64,000 nucleotides of DNA from Dimorphilus gyrociliatus (taxonomy: Eukaryota; Annelida; Polychaeta; Dinophilidae), in assembly GCA_904063045.1 (NCBI GenBank), contig CAJFCJ010000001.1, positions 441,501 through 505,500 on the forward strand. Reading direction: 5' to 3'. The translations under genes and the position numbers were made by a program. The notes under the pieces were generated by a model. It made no database searches and was not told the origin of the DNA. It was given only the letters and a program-made list of their open reading frames with translations. How positions within the stretch are numbered: position 1 is the stretch's first letter; every line of letters begins with the position of its first letter. Positions 1 through 12,893 of the stretch are shown here, piece after piece.

Positions 1-603
1 TAATATAATAAACTAGAAAAGCATGAACTAAGTAAAGAAATGGGAATAGAAACTGCAACAACGATTCTCAAAGATATTCCCCATAGAGCCGTTTTATAAT
101 TGATTCGGTTAACGAGGCCTTGTTTTTCAGACCGCTCATTTAAAAGTAAATAAAGCTAGACAAACTCCTATCATATGCTTTGGGATCTAGAAAAAAGCTA
201 TATTATAATTATATATCGTTTGTCACTGCGATAAAAGGAAAAAATGATAGTAAAGTAAAAAGCGGGGAGAAAATGAAAGAGACAGAGAAGAAAATAGAAG
301 AAAAAAAAAGACAAGAAAGGTTGATAGATAGAAAGAGGGAAGAAAAGGATTTAAAGGAAAAAACAACAACACACGTGCGATATTTACTAGATTTCTTTCT
401 CTCTCTCTCCCCCTTCCCCTCCCCTCCACCTTGCTCTCTCTTTCTCTTTATCACTCCTTTTTCTTTTGAATTTTTACAATTAAAATTATGCTTTATTACT
501 ATTTGTTTTTTTTAGTATAATTCGATTGCTTACAATGTTTAAAAAAACCGATAAATCATGAAAAAAAGAAAGAAAGAAATGGCAACATGTTGCGTTCGTA
601 CAC

Positions 604-649
<46 letters not shown>

Positions 650-651
650 TT
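604..651. repeat. (CT)n microsatellite
   Basis: Nearly uninterrupted CT dinucleotides with a few CTTT interruptions. Similar CT or GA tracts lie near 10994-11023, 20549-20593, 22003-22023, 34242-34268, 59509-59527 and 59839-59862. Confidence 0.85.
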
Positions 652-1056
652 CTCGATCTTTCCCCCTCTAATGCAATATTTCTGCTATGAAAAATTGGAA
701 ATATATACTGACAATTTTTCTCTTATTTTTCTCTCTCATAATTTTTTATTAACTTACCAGCTGGTTGGTTTGTGATGAGAAAGACGGAAAGAGGCAGGAA
801 ACGCATAAGCAGGCCTATCCGTAAAAACTCGTACTCTTCCATTTCTTATCTTTGAACTGGAACGAGTAGAGCTGTTTGATTTGCAGTTCCAGTGTGTAAA
901 TGCTTAGCGTCTGTACTCCGTCTCCCCATAGATGGCGGTGGTGTAGCGTGTTCTTTTATGCAAATAGAACTTTGACTATATATAAATATATAGTTTTTTT
1001 TTAGTATGACTGCCCGGGTTAGTAGGCGGGGATTTCAACACACGAAACGGAAGAAG

Positions 1057-1066
1057 ATCACGTGAT
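1057..1066. promoter_or_regulatory. E-box palindrome ATCACGTGAT
   Basis: Perfect 10-base palindrome around the CACGTG core, 83 bases upstream of the ATG at 1149. Near-identical sites lie upstream of several other genes in this window. CACGTG is the class recognised by USF/MITF/TFE bHLH-zip factors; function here is inferred. Confidence 0.4.
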
Positions 1067-1148
1067 TACATATTTGTATAAACAAGTGTATTTAAAGGGT
1101 GTAAAATACGATAGAAAGTAAGGAGAGGTTGACTACAGTGAATAGGAA

Positions 1149-1707
1149 ATGAGTAGGAATTTATTCATTACGATTCTAATTAATCTGATTATCACGAACT
1201 GCGTTCCGGCTAATAAAAGGGACGAATCGATGGAAATAGAAGATAGTATTAGGAAAAGTATAGAATTGGAAGAAGAGGTAATAAACTATTCGAAATGTAA
1301 TATACAGCTAGTAATCGGGTTTTACTATATTATTTATAAAGATAAAGAAGGAAGAGTTAGACAGCGAAAACGGTTTAACCAGTAGAGAAATATTTGATAT
1401 GAAGATTAAAGAAGAATTGGAATGGGAAGATGAAGATTTAGAAGAATCGAGGACTAACTACTTTAGACGGAAAATGAAAGATATGGAAAAGGAAAAATTT
1501 CAAGCTCGCGAAACGAATCTCCCCAACGAACCAGGTGAGACGTTTTTATTGTTTGCTTATACTGTTTCTAATAAAATTCTTTCATCGCCAGATCATACCA
1601 CGGAACCGACGAATTCTGCTGCTAGTCTAAAGATTACAAGCGCCTTGTGGTTTTTATTTGCTAGTATGTTTATCAATCTGCTGATGTTAACGCCATCTAT
1701 TGCTTGA
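1149..1707 (+). CDS. Small acidic secreted protein, probably GPI- or membrane-anchored
   Basis: Three exons, 1149-1277, 1351-1534 and 1592-1707, join in phase to 142 residues. The introns (73 and 57 nt) start GT and end AG. The start ATG is followed by a hydrophobic signal-peptide-like stretch (LFITILINLIITNC, residues 5-18), then a long Glu/Asp/Lys-rich middle with a dibasic KR at 23-24. The end is a Ser/Thr/Asn-rich patch followed by a hydrophobic tail (about residues 121-142) reaching the stop, which is the layout of a GPI-attachment signal. I do not recognise a family. An acidic propeptide with dibasic cleavage is possible, but no amidation motif is visible. The splice model rests on junction phase and the sensible N- and C-terminal signals, not on homology. 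Confidence 0.45.
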
Positions 1708-3977
1708 GTAAATGATCCTAATAAACTCCAGCCTGCAGTATTCGTAATCGGCCAAATATGAATTTCCCCTTAGTCAATTTTTTTATTTCCTTTTTATATT
1801 GTACATTTGAAAGAGACCGTCAAATTGTCAATAATTTTTCTCTTAAATTTATATATGATAATAAAAAGGAAAGAACGATATTTTGGATTTTTTTTATATC
1901 CAAAGGGAAACCTAGAAATGACTGGAATACTAACTAATAACATTGATAAAAGTGAATATATATATATATATATAAATTTATATATATAAATTTATATATA
2001 TATATACTGTATATGTATAGAATTTCATATATAGGCTTTAACGAAGTTTCCTTTCAAAAAACTTCTCAGCTTTCAAACGTATATATTAAATAGATATTAG
2101 TGTAACGGATAGGCTTATACAGAATATTTCTATCATCAGTGGATTTACTTTACTTTACTATTTGGACAGGAGATGGCGCTAGGGATTTGAAAGTAAAAGA
2201 AAAAGTAAAAGAAAACTTATCTAACCCTATGGCATACCCCTACTGTATTTCTTTCCTGAGGGGCCCTCGAAATTTTTCTCTACTGTAAACTAACTTCTGT
2301 TATATTTCCGACAGCCGGTTTACATTGGTTACTAGTTTACACCTTTTTGTAAGAGACGTTTTACGTCTGTTAAATAGGCTTAACATAAACGTTACCATAA
2401 TTTTGTGATGGGTTGTTACAAGTTACATACCACATTCTACAATTAGAACTCAATATAACCTTACAATTTTGTACAAAAAACGAAATAATGGTATAACGTA
2501 ACGTATAATTTGCAAAGTTAATTAACATTTTAAGGACGACACCAATTTACCTCTCTCTTTTAATTACAAGAATAAAGAGGTTGAAATGTTTGTTGTCTCT
2601 TCTTCCTTTATAAGTTTATATAAACAATTGATAGTGGAAGAATTTAAACAAGAAGGTTTATATGGTCAGATATAATAGTTACCCTCCCCCCACAAAAGTT
2701 TTAAAACATTCACCAAACAAACAGTTTGCAACAGCGCCCCTATCCTAGGTTTTCTCAGTTTGTAAATCTTGACAGAGTAGTTGCGAATTGTTTTCGCAGT
2801 TTCGAATAGAAAGGAACAGCGTTAAATTGATTCATTAAAAACTATGTGAATAATTCCTAGTGTGAGGGATAGAGAGAAAGAGAGTGAAAGAATGTTCATT
2901 ATGGATTAATTTAGCGTTTGATTGGCGTAAACTACTGTTTCAATTTGAACATTCTAAAAGGGTAAAGAGAAAGAGTGAAAAGTTTGAAGAGAAGCATTTT
3001 AGAAGAGAACTATCGATGGTATAGAGAGAAAGAAAAACTTCAAGAAGAACTCTCCTATTGTGTAACCTTTACGGTATATTATATAACGTTTCGGTAGGGA
3101 ATCCGATACGTGAAGAGATTGGAAAATCGTTAATCGGACAGAGAGTTTTCCCTTGTTTCTCCAAATCACCGAATTGCGTATTTATAAAAGGATTACGAGG
3201 GTGGAAACTTTTGCTACGAAGGAAGATGACGCTACCGAATCGGATTATTCTTTGAGTAGATGGCGCCAAATAAAGAAAAATCCGTAAAGAAGGAGGAAGA
3301 GAGGAACCCGAAAAAAGTTATTCTCTTTTCTTTTTTTTTTCTTTCAGATTTATCTACATGAGATCTCTCTCATTTCTGCTTTAAATCTATATCCTGGGTA
3401 GAAAGTAGGCAGCCCACTAGCCCTTATCTCTTACTAAAGCTTGGTGAGGCCTTTCATTCATCTTCGTTCGGAAATCGCTGACCGTTTGACACGTTGATGT
3501 AGGACGTGTTCGAAACTCGGCATTTAAACACCTGCAACACGGCCGGCAATCGTTGCCATACTACGCCTTCTTTCCTCTCCCGCCTCCACCCACCTCCTTT
3601 TTTTGTTTTCTTTGCAGTTTTTAAGAACTGCGCCTTATCGTCAGCTCTTGTATATGTATTTACGAGATAACTCTTTATAAACATTCACCCGTTGTTGGAT
3701 TTATTGTTTATATTAAACTCTCCCTATTCCCATCATCAAATTGGCGGGCTGACACTTAACAATTCGCTTTTTTTTTAGCCTAGCTCTCCGTTGATTAGAC
3801 ACTTGTAGATCACGTGATCGTCTCCAATCGTCAGCGATTGGTTCGACTTTTAGCGCCTGTGGTTCAGTTCATATTCTGTTGCAGAGTTGCTGCCTAGTGG
3901 CAGAACGTCGACAAGAAATCGGAGTGGATGAAAGCAGCCGAACGAAACGCGGCTTACGAGCCGCCATCTTCTTCGCA
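1708..3977. other. Intergenic, no gene recognised; Notum promoter at right end
   Basis: AT-rich, with a (TA)n block near 1956-2010 containing the TATACTGTATA pattern. Short open frames near 3058-3270 and 3454-3684 have no recognisable content. The last 250 bases are more GC-rich and carry the GATCACGTGATC palindrome at 3808-3819. Confidence 0.5.
3808..3819. promoter_or_regulatory. E-box palindrome GATCACGTGATC upstream of Notum
   Basis: Perfect 12-base palindrome 158 bases upstream of the Notum start codon. Matches the E-box class seen upstream of other genes in the window. Likely a proximal promoter element. Confidence 0.4.
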
Positions 3978-6900
3978 ATGTTCTCCTTCGTTATTCTATC
4001 TCTTAGTTTGATAGTACATTTTTCCTATGCCATCCCCGTCCACGTTCATAATGATGTCGTGACACTTAATCTTACGGAGCTAAAGAAAATTGGAATAGAT
4101 GCCAATAACCTATTGGTGAATATTAAGCGTTTATCTGATGGAGACGCCAGTTGCCCTGAGTTGCGACCTACCGACTACAAAATGCGTCTCTTTAAAATTC
4201 GACATACGAAAGCGGTTTGTAATGACGGATCAAAAGCCGGGTAAATACACAGTTTTGCCAACATTTTACGCACAATCTCAAAGCTTTATAATCTAGTTCT
4301 TTCATCTTCGCCGCCCGGTTAATCTTAACATTTATTTTTCGATAAGTCCATATACGACCAGGCCAGTACGTTTTTAATTAATTTCTATTATAACAGATAT
4401 TATCTTCTGAAGAACTCCGACCCAAAAAAATGGATCGTGTTTTTACAAGGTAAGATGTGGGAAATGGCGCCTCCAAAAAACGATTATCTGATTAGCGTCA
4501 GATAAGCCAAGATTAGAGGATTTATTAAAATAACATAAATACTTTATAATAATAATAATAGAATAATTAATAAACAGCTTTTTGATTTTTTTGTTTTTCT
4601 TAAAAGGAGGCTGGTTTTGCATAGACGAAGAAAGTTGCGAAAAAAGGCAGGAAGCTAGCCCTCAATTTAGCGGTTCAGCCAGTTGGCCTCCTCTAAAAAC
4701 CGGTAAGTATAGGCCTATTGAACAGGGGGGGTAATTTGTTGACGGCATAAAGGAACTTGTCACGGGGCGAATGGAGTTGTAGATGTCACGTCAATCCTTA
4801 TCGATTTTCATTCTTCAGGTACGGGAATTTTGTCGACGAATCCGGATGAAAACCCACTGTTCTTTGACGCAAACATAGTGTTCGTTTTTTCCTAATATAA
4901 ATTGGCAGTAATCGTATTGATAATAGGTCCCATTCAGTTGTTATCAAAAGATAATTCTATAATATAAAATAATAATGGGAAGGGTAGGAAAAGTGTAGGG
5001 GGAAAGAGGCAGGAGAAGATAAAAACGGAAAAGAAATATATTTTCTTTTTTCCTCTTGTTTTGTTGTGTACAAGCATAAATAAGAATTAAAAGTAATCCT
5101 CTCTTCTTCTTTTATCTTAACAGATACGTCCCGTATTGTTCAAGCGATTCGTGGTCGGGTAGAAAATTTTCAACCAAATCATTCAGCTTCATGGGTTCAG
5201 TTATTCTAGCGAAATTATTTAGAGACTTGTCTGAATTACACAACTTAAAATCGGCAACAAGAATCTATCTAAGTGGTTCAAGCGCTGGAGCCACTGGAGT
5301 CTTAATGAACATCGACAGAATCAGCCAAAGATTAATTAACTTGGCACCAAAAGCCAAAGTACGAGGTATAATCGATAGCGGATGGTATCTGGACAATATG
5401 CCATTTAAGAGAGAATCCGATTGTAGGGATAATCCTTTGCACTGTTCACCGTCAAAAGCTATTTCGATTGGTTTTAAATATTGGAAAGGTGTCGTACCAT
5501 ACAACTGTGCTAAACAATTTGGTTCAGAAGAGGCTTGGAAATGCTACTTTGGTCATAGAGTCTACCCAACTCTAAAAAGTAACAATTCAAATATTCTCTT
5601 TATTTTATTTTTCTTTCAATCCTTTGGTCTTCTTTTTTCTATTCTTTCTCTTTCTTTTTTTTTATTACATATTATATAATCTTATACAATTACCCCCTGG
5701 GCAGCGCCGATATTCATCATACAAAATCTGTTCGACGAAGCTCAATTAATGGCTAACAGGGTTTATCCGCCTGCAAACGATCGGCAAAGACGTTTCATGC
5801 TGGACATAGGCCAAGACTTTATCAGAACTTTATCAAACGTATCGTAAGTATATTTACAATGTTATATTTCAATAACAACAAGTAATAATAGCTATAATAA
5901 GAATCTTAATAAGTTTTGATTATTATTGCCAATTGAAGAAGAATTTTTATTTTTCCCTTTACGCCTCTACTTAAAAAAATCGTTTAAATTAAAAATCGCT
6001 ACGTTTAAGGATCAAACAAGCCGTCTTATAAGGGTTATGAACTAGAAAGGAGTATAAGATATACAATGAATAATTAATTTTAGTTCGGTCTTGTTGAAGA
6101 CCAGGTGCACCCCTTGTAGAGCAACTATCACATTCTCATCAATTATAAAGTATTTTATTATTAAAATGTCGTTATTTATTCTACTTCTTTTTCTTACAGT
6201 GCCGTCTTCGCTCCTTCTTGCGTTTCTCATCAAGTTCTCCAGAAACCGGATTGGTTCAAATTGACAGTTCGTAGAACAAGTCTCCTACAAGCTTTAAAAT
6301 GTTGGACTGAGGGAGATGCCGAACAAAATCGCTATGGAACTAGAATGAAAAAGAATTTTAGATCGACACTCGGCAAAAGGGATTTTTTTCTCACAGGGTA
6401 TGCGTTGATCATTAACTAGTAATTACTATAGCCTATAATAATAACATTCTTCCTCGACGAATAGGGAAAAGTTAATGAAGGACGATCCAAGGGCTATCAG
6501 GGCTAGCGCACCCTCGAACAAGCGTAAGATATTGAGGATTTTTGATCTGAAAAGGTGCCGTAGGCTTAAGAGAAAGAACAGGAGGAAACCGAAATCGAAA
6601 CGGAAACGAATAATCTGTAAGTTGATGGTACAAACAAGAATAATTTAGTTGGCCCGAAGCTTTGTATATTGAGTCACAAGAGCATACTTGGAAGGCGGCA
6701 TATCAAAGAGCAACTATCCTTTGATGTCTATTAGCACCTTTCGACAATTAACTCCACTATCTAAGCATACTAAGTTTTTTTTCGGCCTTTGGCTATTTAC
6801 TTTACGGTCGTTCCTAAATGTTCCTCAAGTAGTCGACCGCCATTGTTGCTATCTACTCTAAGCTCTTTTGACGCCTTAATCTAATGTTTTATTTACGATT

Positions 6901-7157
6901 AACACTCATTAGAACAATTGTTAATATAACAGTTACTTATTACGTATTGACCAACAGGTACAAGTCAGAGAGAGAGAGGTCGAAGGGCGCTAAGTTCCTC
7001 ATCACACGAAGTTCATAATATGGCCGTTCATGGATCTAAGTGTGGTCATTACTTGATAGATGTCTGCAACGTCCCTCAGTGCAATCCTTCTTGTCCGGAT
7101 ATCTTTAATCACGTGACAGGGAACGCCGTTCAATTCAATCTTTCTGAGGAATACTAG
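3978..7157 (+). CDS. NOTUM: Notum, palmitoleoyl-protein carboxylesterase (Wnt deacylase)
   Basis: Secreted alpha/beta hydrolase that removes the palmitoleate from Wnt proteins and so inactivates them. Nine exons join in phase to 538 residues: 3978-4240, 4397-4449, 4607-4702, 4819-4879, 5124-5578, 5705-5843, 6200-6397, 6465-6616, 6958-7157. The first ATG opens a signal peptide (MFSFVILSLSLIVHFSYA). Family motifs follow in order: GGWFC oxyanion region, TGTGILS, YCSSDSWSG, the nucleophile elbow GSSAGATG, DSGWYLDN, YWKGVVP, LFDEAQ (catalytic Asp) and APSCVSHQV (catalytic His). The end carries the Cys-rich CNVPQCNPSCP block typical of Notum. All three catalytic residues are present, so it should be active. 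It is longer than human NOTUM (about 496 residues), largely because exon 8 adds a strongly basic Lys/Arg insert before the C-terminal Cys block. Confidence 0.95.
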
Positions 7158-7552
7158 AGTGCAAAAATTATATAAAACTTAGTGATGGAAAAAGACCAAA
7201 ACTGTACTGTTGTTTGTTTCTTTTTTTCTTTTGTTTTTTTTTTTGTTTGTTCATTTTTTTTTCTTTGTGTTACGGAATTTAATTTGAAAGAAAAAAAGAA
7301 TTGCATTCTCGTCCTTTCTTGTCTCAAACCGATTATACAGGGGTAAACAACACACAATTAATTTATTATTAATACAATTTAGTGCATTTTTTTGTCTATT
7401 TTTAATTTATAAATCACTTAAAAACTTTATATTTTTGTAAATAATATCAATTTTTTTTATTTGGCCATAAAAAGTAAAGAAATTGAAATTATTTTTTAGA
7501 AACTACAATTAAAAAGAAGAGAAAGAGAGAGAGAGAGACATTGAAAAACTAT
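7158..7552. other. Convergent intergenic spacer
   Basis: About 395 bases between the Notum and alpha-tubulin stop codons, which converge. T-rich and A-rich runs and a (GA)n tract at 7523-7537. Presumably two 3' untranslated regions; no coding signal. Confidence 0.6.
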
Positions 7553-8979
<1,427 letters not shown>

Positions 8980-10989
8980 GATTGATTATTTTAATTATTT
9001 CGGTATTCTTTGATAAAGAAAAGAAGGGAATATTTTAGAATAATACGGCTCTCGATCGCTGATCGTGAATCGGCAAGTTGAGATACCTGAAGTGATGTTG
9101 GCTATTGGACAACCGATTCTTTTATAGGAGTGTTTGTTTTGTTTATACTTAATTACTTAGCAACCGCTACTACGGAACGACGTCTGGTAAACCGTTAAAG
9201 TTTACTTTTTCGTTAGCTTACCTCTCAATTATAATACATAATAGAACTTTCACGTTGAACTAGCAAGAAAAGGAAGCCAAAAATCTTAGTAATTGGTAAA
9301 CGAAACCTGAGATTTTTGTTCATTATTACCTAACAATAAGATACTGAAATAAAATCCAAAATTCATTCCTTTTTTCAATTTTTTTCCAATATATTTCCCA
9401 TTAACTTTCAAGCCCTAGACGTAATCCCTAAAAAGTAAAATGTCCAATTACTTCAGCTCCATCCACCTCCCCATTTAATTAAAATTAAAAGACTTTATTA
9501 TTAATCGAAACAATTTCCTCTTAGAGGATGCAAATCGCATTACTACAAATAAGGGTCACTAATTTCTAATAGAACTTTTTCTAGCCCTTATAGTACTAGT
9601 TTTAATTAATTTAGGTTAAAAAAAATTTAATTAGAAGACTATTCTAATTTGTTTTCTTAATTTCCCTCTTAATTCCTGCATTTATACGATATACCCTACT
9701 ATATACAATATATTGAAATTTTCATACTTGACACTATAACAACCTTAAATAAAACAAGAAAACCGTTATTTATTACTAAATAACACTCAAATATTCCAGA
9801 TATGAAAAGTATTATAAACAGAACATTTTCATAACACTTCAATGATATACTTTACATTTGTTGAAAGGTTCGCTTTTTTGTATGTATACACTAGGTTGGA
9901 AAAATAAAATAAGGCCATCTAGTGGCTGAGATTTATTCATAGTTACTTCAAAATGCCTAGATTTTTTAGTACAATCCAATAAAATATTGTGTTCATATGT
10001 ACTAATAACTCTTTGTTTGTCTAATATACTAACACAATACATAAAAGCGTATAATACAAGAAAGAATAGTCTAATATTTTTTTTTTATATATTGTTATAC
10101 TCTATATACTTTATGTAAATTGTGTTTGGAGGAGGTAGAAAATATCTTGAAATTAACCTAGAATATATTAATATGTAGCCAATTGATTGAATAAAGAGAG
10201 AGAGAGAAAGAGAGTATACAGTGAAAAATTCATGAAAATTATAGTTCATATAGAATGATAAGTATATTAAAAATTATCAATAATCTATTTGTCTCTAAGC
10301 AAAATAAATGGAAAACATTTTGCACTATAATATACATAAAAGAGCATTGACAAAGAAATTCCATACATATTTTATATATATAGTACATGTACTTGTAAAT
10401 ATAAAAAGTCTATATCTATTCTTTTAATTAGAATATTTAGAATTTCTTTGAAAATCAATCAAAATCTTATTTAATTTTTGATTGACAGCTTTAAAAATAG
10501 ATTAATTAATTCTCAATTTAAACGTGTTTGAATTTTTGACCTTGAGGCTTTTTTTTGTTGCTCATTCATATATAATTATCGTAATTTGTTTTAAGGGCGA
10601 TAAAGAAGGTACATTCTTGAATATTTTGGAATTATTGAGAAAGAGGAATGTCTTTATAAACTAACAGAATACTTCATAAAAGTAAACTTTATATTTTATT
10701 TTACTAACCTAAAAAATAAAAAAAAGAAAGAATAAGTCTCTTTCATTTCCTTCTTTTATAGTTAAATATAGAAATGTTGATAAGGCAGCTAAACTGATAT
10801 CTATTGTAAAAGGATTGGTACTTAAAAAACTTTAGTATAGAATAGTATGTTAATTAATTTTCTTTTTTTTTTTTGAAGGGGAAAATTCATAATGTTATAC
10901 TTTAAGAAGTCGAAGTGAGAGTGAAGGAGAGAAATTGAAGAAAAGAAAATCTATTAACACTTTTAAAAAAGTGTTTCTATCCTTCCTTT

Positions 10990-11025
<36 letters not shown>

Positions 11026-12893
11026 AATACAGCATATTGTAACACGCCATCTTGAGGAAATATTAGATGTAGATTATTTTTGACAGAGAAATTAAAAAGA
11101 GTTAAAAATAAGTGTAAACGATTTATCGAACGAAATGTAACAATAAAGAAAAACAGGGCAGTTGATTAAACTTTTCTTCTTTGCATCAAGTATATATTTT
11201 GATAAGCAGACAGAATGTAAATATATACTTAAAACTATACGAATATTTGAAGCTGTTAAGCAAATCCTCCCTGATTTTTCTTTCTTCCTTTATAAAAAAT
11301 ATACCAGTTTGTAGATTGAAAGAGAAAGAAAGAGAAGAGATTTTTATATCCTTAGATTATGTATCATAAAGAATTAAATAAAAAGGATTATGACTCATTT
11401 TAATGAAATGCTACACCATACTTGAATTTCTACATTTAGGGAATGAAACAACGTGAACAGATAGATTTTTATATTAGTTTTATGTATATATATATATATA
11501 TACTGTATATTTAAATAAATAACTCTTATCAAGGTTAAACAATTCAGTCTTAGAAGTGTAAACGTTTCGTTGATTTTATATGAAGAGGGTAAAGGAGAAA
11601 ACTAAATGTATTACATATCTGGATAATTGCAATACACCAATAAAATATTCATAATGAACTGATATCAGACGAAAATGGCGTCGTTAAGTCTGAGAATGGA
11701 TGGAGGCCTAAATGTTTACTTTTATGGGGAAATAATCTATTAAATTGAAAGGAAACATTCTTGCTGTTGACCTTCAAAAAAGAAATAATAAGGATATTTA
11801 AAGGATTATTGTGTTTTTTTTTGAAAATATATCAAATATCATTTATCAACAGAGCTACGTCGAGAAAAATATAATAAATGAAAATCAAGTACTTTTCCCA
11901 TTCCCTTTATGTTATCTATAAGAATATCTTTAAAAAAATAAACCTATAATTATGTTTACAGATTCTAGAAATACCTTTAAATATTTGCAATTCTATAAAA
12001 GTATACAAGCTTTTATGCTGTTAAACCTCTTCTAGAGAAAAGGGACTTTGGAATGAATTCGTACTTAATTGCGAATTAATTGTATAATTAAAGAAGATTT
12101 ATCCTTCTCAGGACTATTTGCTAGAATGAATGAATGAATAAATGCATAAATGAAAAGAATCTAATGGCAAATATATTATCCAGGTGGAGAATGTTCAATT
12201 TGAGATGATAAAAAATTTTCGTACTGTTGTGCTAAAGTCAATTAAAGTCTTACTTTAAAATAAAATATTTCTCACCGATTTCGTGTGAAAGGAAGGAACT
12301 TTAGGCCAAAGACTACATAATTAAAACGTTTTAATACGAAAATTATCGTTGTTAGGCATATTCTTAGATATTATATTCATATTGAATTTATTCTCTTACA
12401 TAATTGTATTTTTAGTTATGATGAATACAACTTTCAATAATTTCTCCCTCTCTTGTTTATATAGACGCCAGTCTTTTCCATACTTACGAATGTTGTACTA
12501 ATGTCAATGTAAACAAACTAGATGATTAAACTAAAGCAATAGCCATATATGGAAGATATTTATTGTGTAGCGATACTAGTGTCATCTACATTTGACTGAA
12601 TAATTATTATATGCTATTTATATTTGAAACATTTTATTACATTAAGGGAGTATCACATTTCTCAAATGTAGAGATATTGTTAATTGTAAATGATCTATAA
12701 ACTGTCTGGTATAGATTTTATGCTAAAAATTACTCACAAATTACACCACAGTCAGTAATGACCTCAGAAAATGATTCAATATGTCGCAATAGGAGCTATT
12801 CATATATAAGAATTCGCAGTAGACGATTTCTCTCATTTAACATTGTGTTTGCTATTATTTAATAAAAAATATTCCAATATCAAATATGCAAAA
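8980..12893. other. Long AT-rich intergenic region
   Basis: About 3.9 kb with no reading frame that looks like protein and no RNA gene recognised. Contains a (CT)n tract at 10994-11023, a (TA)n block with TATACTGTATA near 11488-11512, and many poly-T and poly-A runs. The segment next to tubulin presumably contains its promoter. Confidence 0.5.

Larger units (their letters stand above)
1..1148. other. AT-rich sequence, no gene recognised
   Basis: No reading frame here looks like protein beyond low-complexity translations of purine or pyrimidine tracts. It holds a (CT)n run at about 604-650 and, near its right end, an ATCACGTGAT palindrome at 1057-1066, 83 bases before the ATG of the next gene, so the last 100 bases are probably that gene's promoter. 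Confidence 0.5.

Noticed and set aside
180-775. Open frames in the left margin (180-515 +, 587-775 +)
   Set aside because: Translations are Ser/Leu/Phe or Lys/Glu strings produced by CT and GA tracts, with no ATG-led protein-like core.
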